Below, in pieces: positions 56,658 through 64,000 of a stretch of 64,000 nucleotides of DNA; the first letter of the stretch is position 1; each line of letters starts with the position of its first letter. The stretch lies in NCBI RefSeq assembly GCF_018143015.1, contig NC_054743.1, positions 40,008,922-40,072,921 of the forward strand. The letters are read 5' to 3'. The notes beneath the pieces were generated by a model. The model ran no database searches, was not told the DNA's origin, and saw only the letters and a program-made list of their open reading frames with translations. Origin of the DNA: Lytechinus variegatus. Its lineage: Eukaryota; Echinodermata; Echinoidea; Temnopleuroida; Toxopneustidae. A program made the translations under genes and the position numbers.

Positions 56658-57499
56658 GTCAGCCCTCATGCACTTTAATTGTTTCATCATTTCCCTCTAC
56701 CGGTATTCACTTCTAGATCCTACATTTTACCTTGTGCAATGGATTCATGTGCTTGAGCCAGCAATGTTGCTCAGAATTATGCAGTATATGGTAATGACCT
56801 CCTGAGTGGTCTACTCATTGAGGCCTACATGTACATGATTAGGGAGTGTAGATAGAATGCTGTGTAGACTTTGCATGTTGATTAAATTCTACCTGTCCAT
56901 GGATGTATTTGTACATATCGACTCCTTGCAATTTTTGTCACATTTGGGGATGGGGAATTTCGGAGAAGATGGCAGTCTTCTGTAGGTTGCTGAACGAAAT
57001 TGAAAATTCCAGGTGGGGGAGGACACCTTCCTTTTTCTGCCCCATCCCCCCCCCAATCACCCCACCCTATGATTACCTGATGATGTAACTGGCATTCTCC
57101 TTTTAATTGATCACTATAGAAAGAATTTTCTGTCCAAATGAAGAAGAACAATAGAATTGTTAATATTTTTGACATTACATTAAAGTAAAAATTACATTAC
57201 ACATGTATTGTCGTTTGTAACGTATGTAGACCCTGCTACATGTACATGTAATGTAGGCTGATCTTCCATTTTGAATTCAAATAAAGCCTTACTTCAGACA
57301 AGAACATAAGTAGAATATAAATCTAAATTCATTTGGCACTAAGAGATTTGACTTGGACATGAGTCACCCGTAATTTTAAACATTCCCAATTATAAATAAC
57401 TCCATTTTACAACCAAGGCCCTTTTTATAATACAAAGATTTGGGATGGATTTCTGTGTACAGTGTTCATCACTGTGTTTCATTTTGTCCCTTTGTTTTT

Positions 57500-58450
57500 G
57501 TTTTTTCTCCAGATTTGCCAGATCTGTGATGTTGACAACCAGAACAAAATCTGCATCGTGATCCTGTTTAAAGAGATCTCTCATATTCAAGTGATGATGG
57601 GATGAAAGGATGCTAATGGTATAACACCAACCACAGCCATCACAGCATTCGATATAGCATCAAGGATCCTGGTATCTGGTTGGTCTCTTCTTTCTCCTCT
57701 TTGATGAGTGTAGATCAGTCGGCCTGCAGATGTGCAAGTTCAAGAAACATTCCAACATGGAGGAACACTGAATGATCAGATTTATGCCATGCTTGAATGA
57801 TGCTACGGCCAACCCTGTCAATCTATCTGGTAGCACAAAATTGCACAAAAGGCTCTTCCTGGGGGATTTTTCAACATGTAGTTCAAGAGGCTGCATATGC
57901 TGCACAGTAATTGGGATCAGTGTTCTAATCAGTATTTGTGACTTATTACCTCAATGTTATTTGAATTAAAGATGAAGTGATTCATTGGTCATTTGAGATC
58001 AGAAATTACTGTACATGCAAAATAGCCTGATGTCAAAAGAATGAAACCAAAATGTGATCCAGCTATTTAGCAGTGTATACTGACCTTTCAGTTCTTGCCA
58101 TTTCCTTCAACTGCATTGCACTGTTGTCCAATGGAGCACTGCCTGAACAGAATGTGGAATCTTGGCCACCATGATCAGTAAATTCTTAAGAGCAGTAATA
58201 CTACACATGAGTGAAATTTCTTTCGGTCAACAGAACATGCAGTACTCAAACAAGGTTGCAAAGGATACCAGATCTAGTGAACAAACATCAATTCATTGAC
58301 GTTGCAGTTATCACGTAGATTTGCTATTTGAAGAGAGTGTTTTATTCCTTTTTCTTCATCAAAGTGTTCCAGTTAGACAGGAGTGAGGAGGATCTGGAGG
58401 ACACAGGGAGTTCCATCATGCAGTTAACCCATTGACTTCCGTACTGTCAT
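57500..58450. other. Less AT-rich stretch of unknown role
   Basis: The base composition differs from its surroundings, and a possible 3' splice site (TTTTTTCTCCAG) ends at 57512. No frame on either strand shows a recognisable domain. It could be untranslated exon sequence of the GPCR gene or an old decayed gene. Confidence 0.25.
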
Positions 58451-59609
58451 CGGAACTGAACTTGGATACTATTTAATATTCAGTCAAATATTGATGAATT
58501 TGAATTCTATCAAGATCTTAGTATGGAAAAGTATGTGTAGGGCATGGGATAACATTTTAATCGTAATTGGATTTTGCTTTTGAACATTGAAAATATCAAA
58601 AAGTTTATTTTCGAGCAAAGAAAACTATGAAAGATTGAAATTCAGTTTATTTTGGCAGTCAGGCAGTGTACGGATATTGTTTCATAATTGGTGTGCTTGT
58701 TCCGTCATTTTGTCATTTATTGTTTGCCAGATGTACAGTACATGTAGATTGTTTGTAAACATTTTCTCTGTATTGTAGTTTTCAAATTCATTCATTCAGT
58801 TGTGCACATCCACTGTTATATAGTTAACATCACAGGTGTAGTACATGTAATAGTATAATACTTGTATTTCAAAGGCCACAGGCAGAATACAAAAACAGGG
58901 TATGCTCTAAAGAAATAGGAGTCACACAGAGTACGCACTGTTTATCAAATATTTCTGTCCTGTCATTATTGTGTAAAATTATTTGATTTTTGTGCCCTAT
59001 TGGACATGGATTAGCAGGGTTTCTGTTTATTTGAATTTACATGTGCACCACTCATGATTGGACGAACACAATTTTCATGATACTCATTTGAATATCAAAA
59101 AGTTAGAACAAAATAGTTTTGCATACTGTACATGGGCAAATACTATGATGCAGTTATTGTCAAATTTCATCAGTGGCTGTTTATTAAGTTGAAATACTTC
59201 TAGTTTGTTTTTGTTTAATTTGAGTAATTTTCAAAATGTTTTTAGTATTTTTTTCACAAAGACTGAAAAGAGACATACCTTTGAATTTGGAAAGAAACTC
59301 CGAAATCTGCATTTTGTATGAATATGCAACATAATCTACATGTTTAATGTAGATGTAGTTTCAATAGTATAAAGTAAATCACTAATTTCATTTACTGCAT
59401 GATACTTCTTTGTGTAATAGTAGCTATTAAACCATCTCGAAACAATTATTGCCCAAACTAAATAAATGAAATTGCCATGTACGAAAGATGTAAAAGAATA
59501 TTATATATGATAGAATATATTCTTGTAAAAACAGGTGAATATATGTACATGTGCACATATATACATTTGATATGTCGATCTTGCCACTGTTGGACAGCTG
59601 AATAGGAAT

Positions 59610-59619
59610 GTTATTTCAG
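59610..59619 (+). promoter_or_regulatory. 3' splice site before the GPCR coding exon
   Basis: GTTATTTCAG directly precedes GGCTGGATATTT. The in-frame ATG at 59608 overlaps this acceptor and so is probably intronic, which favours the start at 59701. Confidence 0.6.
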
Positions 59620-59700
59620 GGCTGGATATTTAAATCAAAGAGCCTGGTTCTGAAAAGTTTCCAAGTCAGAAGCGTTCCAGTGCATCTGCATCCTGTCACC

Positions 59701-60882
59701 ATGGAAACCACAACCACAGCCATCACCACTGCACTATCCTCAGCGGTTATTTCCACACAGCCAACATCTTGGGAACAGTGGGAACTTACATGTAATAACA
59801 CGGATGTTTCCTTGATGCCTCTGAACAACGGGTCTAACGTGACACTGGCTGAGCCACCGATGGGCTTAGGCGCAGTCGTCATCTTCAGCTTTCTCATGGT
59901 GTTGATGATAATGATTGCTGTGCTAGGAAATTGCATTGTGTGCTTGATTGTGTACCAGAAGCCAGCCATGCGATCTGCCATTAATCTGCTCCTAGCAAAC
60001 CTTGCCTTTGCGGACATCATGGTTGCGGTGACCTGCATGCCCTTCGCGCTCATTGCTCTCGTACTGGGTGAGTGGATCCTAGGAGACATCATGTGCAAGA
60101 TAACCGCATTTCTCTATTTTCTATTCATCACAGAGGCTACATTTATTCTTGCCACGATATCGGTGGATCGTTACTTCATCATTGTTCACCGCAAGGACAA
60201 GTTGAATCCACACAGGGCCAAGCTTCTGATACTGTTATCTTGGTTCTGTAGCTTTGTGGTGGCGTTTCCTCCTATCATTGGCTGGGGCAAGTATGCATTC
60301 CCCAGGGGGCCTGGGCCTCCACAGTGCTGGGTAGAAATGGATCTGTCATCCGACAAAGTATACTACATCATGCTCATGTTAGCTGTGTTCTTCATTCCAT
60401 TCACAGCGATGCTTTTCTCGTACTTCTTCATCCTCAACACAGTGAGACGCAACTCGCTGCGGATACAGAACCATCCAGAGTCTCTCAGCATTAGTCAAGC
60501 CACCAAGCTTGGGTTGGCCGGCTTACACAGACCTTCCCGCGTTAACGTTGACATGAGCTTCAAGACTCGAGCATTTACGACCATTCTACTTCTTTTTATC
60601 GTGTTCGTCGTCTGCTGGGCTCCTTACGCCATCAGCGGACTCGTCTACCATTTTTCGTCATGGACAGGAGGTAATGTGATGCACACTATTGTGTTGTGGC
60701 TCACGTACCTCAACTCCGCGTTCAATCCTATTATTTACTGCTGGCGTATAAAAAAGTTTCGGGAAGCATGCCGCGAGCTGGCCCCAAAGACATTTAAGCT
60801 CTTGCCCCACTTGCCCGGAAGGACAAGGCGCAGGATTCGACCAAGTGCAATGTATGAGTGTAATCAGCAATCATCAGTATGA
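59701..60882 (+). CDS. GPR63: Class A orphan GPCR, GPR45/GPR63 family
   Basis: A 393-residue seven-helix receptor encoded in one exon. The start is in an ideal context (GTCACCATGG). The N-terminus is Thr/Ser-rich with N-glycosylation sites at N32, N43 and N46. Class A landmarks: GN at 76-77 (TM1), LAFAD with D105 (TM2), C132 and C209 (disulphide), DRY at 156-158, CWAP at 305-308 (TM6), NPIIY at 342-346 (TM7). Family-specific stretches match human GPR63/GPR45: RKDKLNPHRAK (loop 2), SISQATKLGL and MSFKTRAFTTILLLF (loop 3/TM6), RIKKFREAC and FKLLPHLPGRTRRRIRPSAM (tail). The ligand is not settled for this family. It is probably the single invertebrate counterpart of both vertebrate genes (inference). 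Confidence 0.93.
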   Translation: METTTTAITTALSSAVISTQPTSWEQWELTCNNTDVSLMPLNNGSNVTLAEPPMGLGAVVIFSFLMVLMIMIAVLGNCIVCLIVYQKPAMRSAINLLLANLAFADIMVAVTCMPFALIALVLGEWILGDIMCKITAFLYFLFITEATFILATISVDRYFIIVHRKDKLNPHRAKLLILLSWFCSFVVAFPPIIGWGKYAFPRGPGPPQCWVEMDLSSDKVYYIMLMLAVFFIPFTAMLFSYFFILNTVRRNSLRIQNHPESLSISQATKLGLAGLHRPSRVNVDMSFKTRAFTTILLLFIVFVVCWAPYAISGLVYHFSSWTGGNVMHTIVLWLTYLNSAFNPIIYCWRIKKFREACRELAPKTFKLLPHLPGRTRRRIRPSAMYECNQQSSV

Positions 60883-62376
60883 CATGCCAACTCGTTAGAT
60901 AGCTTTACAAAAGAGTACAGACCAGAGATTTCTATTTGTCTCCTTTGTATTCAGGAAATCAATTTTTGATCATTTTTAATTGATTAATTAGATGTACATG
61001 TGAATATGTTACTAACTTGTGCTATGGAGTCGTTTTATGTGATTATAATGTACTACTCAACTCACTTATCTATGCTGCGTTGAAATAGTTTTTTTCTGCC
61101 AAGATAAAAATTGCTTACATGTTATTTACGTGGAGAAATTGCAGAACATTTATTAAGTAATTGCCAGGTCAACTCTTTGCCACATGTATACATGTGCTCA
61201 ACTCAGCATGGCTATTAGAAATACTCTGTATTATTATTATTATTATTGTGATTTTAATTTTGAAAAAGAAAACACATGCCAATTATTAAAGGACAATACT
61301 AAGAAGTGAATATTACCTTAATTCTTAAAAATACAGAAAACTAGTGTATAATAGCATAATTATCCAGACAATACACACAGATTATATAAAAAAAAATTAT
61401 TTCGAGAAACGGTTCACCTTTATAGATTTCTAACCTACATGCACATATCCATTGTTTGCTATTGATTCATTTATATTTTGCTGTGCCCTTTTGCCATACT
61501 TATAATTATGTGATTGTATTTCAATTGCAATATGGACTGTATTTTGGAAAGTTGTGCTATGCCAAACACTTAATGTGATCATATAAAATACATTCCTTTG
61601 CTTATTGAAGCTACATGTATGGCATTCAATGCTCTCCTTGATAATACACTGCCTCTATTTTGCACCTTGATCAGTGTTAGTTTTTTTCTGTATGAGATAT
61701 TCCCACATGTCTTTGCCGCATATAAGATACCTGTCAAATCATCTTGTGTTGTATGACTACCAAATGAAGATGTTGTTATTGTTATCGTTGAATATATATA
61801 CCCATTGTGTAGTGTTATATTCACTATTATCATTATTATCAGTATGGTTGTTATCATTGTAATCAATATTATCTCATCACCATCATCATTTCCATTGTCA
61901 TCATTGCCAACATCGTCACGGTCACCATCGTCATCATCATCACCACTTCACCATTGTCAATGTTACCATCATCATCGCTATCATCATCACCACCATACTC
62001 ATTCATCATCATCACCACCATCATCATTTTCATAATCTTTTCATCTAATCATCTTCTTTATCATTATCATCATCAGTTAATTACTCATCAGAGATAGGCC
62101 TACACCGGCATATTGTTACTAAACTTTTATAGTCAAGAACTTTTTTTCTTGTGACAAAAAATGCTGTTTAAATTTGGGACCTCTAGAATGATTTTTGTGG
62201 TATCACATCTTGATTTGCTCCACAAAATGTGTTCTTTGAAGCAGATTTCTAGGTAGGACTGTAATATTAAACTGTTAAAGACAGAACTCACAGTAGAGCT
62301 TTTGTTTCTTATGACCAAATGTGCTAATCCACATTTGAGAAAAAGTATTTCTTAGCTTGTTATTGTATCCCCCGCC
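60883..62376. other. 3' flank of the GPCR gene
   Basis: AT-rich. ATTAAA at 61285-61290 is a possible poly(A) signal. It ends in the ATC microsatellite. No further gene is seen. Confidence 0.4.
61815..62075 (+). repeat. ATC/TTA trinucleotide microsatellite
   Basis: Imperfect ATCATC and ACCATC units with a TTATCATTATTA lead-in. It is the complementary motif to the GAT array at 15067. Confidence 0.85.
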
Positions 62377-63180
62377 GCCGCGTCCGCTGCAGAGATTTTT
62401 TGTGAGCGGTCTATCAGCTGCATTGTTTCTCCGATCGTCTTCAAATTTGGCATGAAGGTTGAGTATGGTATAGCGAAGAAGCCTATCGATTTTGGTTTGG
62501 GCGGAGGTCACATGGTAAGATCAAAGGTCATTTTCAGGCCAACATTAAAGTTTACATGCAAGACTCTCTTATGGCACCGAACTCCGCAACCGTATGTCAC
62601 TTTCCAACCAAACTTAGATGATAGATGGACTTTGGGTACCTGCATGTTATGCTGCAGTCAGAGATCACATGGTAAGGTCAAACGTCATTTTCAGGTCAAC
62701 ATTAAAGTTTACATGCAAGACTTTCTTCTGACACCTAACTCTGCAACCGTAAGTCACTTTTCAACCAAACTTGGAGGGTAGATGGATTTGGGGTACCTGC
62801 ATGTTACGCTGCAGTTGCAGGTAACATGGTATGGTCAAAGGTCATTTTCAGGTCAACATTAAAGTTTACATGCAAGACTCTTCTGACACCTAATTCTGCA
62901 ACCGTAAGTCACTTTTCAACCAAACCTGGATGGTAGATGTTCTTAGGGCACCTACATGTTATGCTGCAGTCAGAGGTCACATGGTAAGGTCAAAGGTCAT
63001 TTTCAGGTCAACGTTGAAGTTAACATGCAAGACCATAAGTCAATTTTCAACCACACTTGGATGGTAGATGGACTTGGGGGACCTGCATGCTGGGGTCATT
63101 GTCGCCATGATATATTTTTGGTCAAATTTCTGTGAGAGCTGTGAGAGCTCTATATATCGCAATGACGGATGATGCGGTGG
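62377..63180 (+). mobile_element. Transposon with ~156-bp minisatellite carrying DR1/DR5 motifs, copy 2
   Basis: Same head as 3340-4165 (CCGCGTCCGCTGCAGAG, AATTTGGCATGAAGG, GAGTATGGTATAGCGAAG), then four units starting near 62518, 62674, 62831 and 62986. The last carries a perfect AGGTCAAAGGTCA at 62987-62999 followed by TTTTC and AGGTCA. The others have one or two changes. Confidence 0.85.
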
Positions 63181-64000
63181 GTTCGGGGGATACATGTGCT
63201 CGGCTGCGCGACCCGCCGAGCATGAACTTATGTATTCACCTATTTTTTTATATTGCTGACACCCTTGGAATATTTCCTGGTAATTCTAGCTTTGACATGC
63301 ATGGATAGTCAAACACCAAAGCGTTTATGTCGATGGTATTCCATACTGGTATATAGCTCTTCACTCTTGTGTTATATCTACTTGAATGAATCATGTAATG
63401 CCAATATTTGATAATGCAAAAAATTATATAATTGATATGTATTTTTATATAAGAGACTGGGAACAACTCATTATTATCTTTGCTGTAGATCTTCTGTATT
63501 TGTAAACTGTAATTTTATATCTTTGTTTTAATATTTATATTTGTGTAATATGAGTGCAGTATACATTATACTTAGTTGAAAATAAGTGTGCTAATTTTGC
63601 TTCACTTCTATTTAATTATTTTATCTTTCGAGAAGTATTACATTTATTGTTGCTGTTTTTCGCACAAGTATACAACTTCCTTGCTGTGCGCTTGTAATGT
63701 TGTGTAATTTTCCTCATTATTTTTTGTTATTCTTCTTGATCGAAAATCGGAGTTTGGTACCACACAAAAAAATTTGAGTGTGTTATTGCATGTTTAATGC
63801 ATGAACGTTGATAATATCATAAGCGTACAGGTTCTGAATATTGATAAAAAATAACTTGATAAAAGAGTTCCATTTGTTGAAATATTCTTGTAACATTTCC
63901 AGGGCATTATCCGTAGACTTCCTTTTCTTATTTTATATGACACTCCTGGCTCTGTTATCTGTCTATAAAAGCAGAAAATGTCAGGGGATAGTTTATTGCC
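63181..64000. other. Intergenic, nothing recognised
   Basis: AT-rich with no supported exon, RNA or bounded repeat up to the window edge. Confidence 0.45.

Larger units (their letters stand above)
53560..59600. repeat. TACATGTA-rich upstream region of the GPCR gene
   Basis: The palindromic octamer TACATGTA, often extended to GTACATGTAC, recurs throughout (for example 53571, 53632, 53648, 53670, 53928, 54216, 54838, 55005, 56191, 57239). It is rare in the first half of the window. The bounded elements at 53992 and 56481 lie inside this region. Confidence 0.7.

Noticed and set aside
57390..57905. Possible minus-strand exons (66 and 81 residues)
   Set aside because: The composition is slightly coding-like, but there is no domain, no matching splice pair and no continuation. 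Kept only as an unexplained stretch.
59608..59700. In-frame upstream ATG that would extend the GPCR by 31 residues
   Set aside because: The ATG overlaps a 3' splice site (GTTATTTCAG) and has a poor context. The ATG at 59701 has a perfect one, and the extra residues do not look like a signal peptide.

Overview
This is animal nuclear DNA. It holds three intron-spaced or single-exon protein genes, all on the + strand, in AT-rich sequence crowded with short non-coding transposons. The proteins and repeats fit a marine invertebrate deuterostome. A sea urchin is my best guess, from the repeat style: nuclear-receptor-like AGGTCA minisatellite elements, CTCGCGCTTCGCGCTC-type elements and TACATGTA-rich stretches. 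That is inference, because no species marker is present.

Layout: 1-5.5 kb is repeats (a foldback element, a tRNA-derived SINE, a minisatellite transposon). 5.5-17.2 kb is the high-affinity choline transporter gene (SLC5A7/CHT1), with 8 coding exons that splice in frame to 535 residues. Its 4.3-kb intron 3 carries a 2.4-kb foldback with nested hairpins, and intron 4 carries a mariner-type element and a second foldback. 17.2-25.2 kb is intergenic, with a SINE broken by a hairpin MITE and a foldback broken by a 2.1-kb hAT-like element. 25.3-42.7 kb is CCT8 (CCT/TRiC theta), with 14 coding exons giving 546 residues and introns holding at least nine identifiable elements. 42.7-59.6 kb is repeat-rich DNA upstream of the third gene, including a 1.76-kb inverted repeat and an almost perfect 80-bp-arm palindrome. 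59.7-60.9 kb is a single-exon coding region for a class A GPCR of the GPR45/GPR63 orphan family. 60.9-64 kb is its 3' flank and a second copy of the minisatellite transposon.

The genes do not form a pathway: one loads choline for acetylcholine synthesis, one folds actin and tubulin, one is an orphan receptor. The most notable non-genic signals are: transposon-borne arrays of perfect DR1 (and DR5/DR4-like) nuclear receptor motifs; two same-length, oppositely oriented hairpin-dense elements bracketing CCT8 exons 2-11; a duplicated splice acceptor in front of CCT8 exon 9 that would lead to an early stop; and identical 153-bp repeats either side of CCT8 exon 6.
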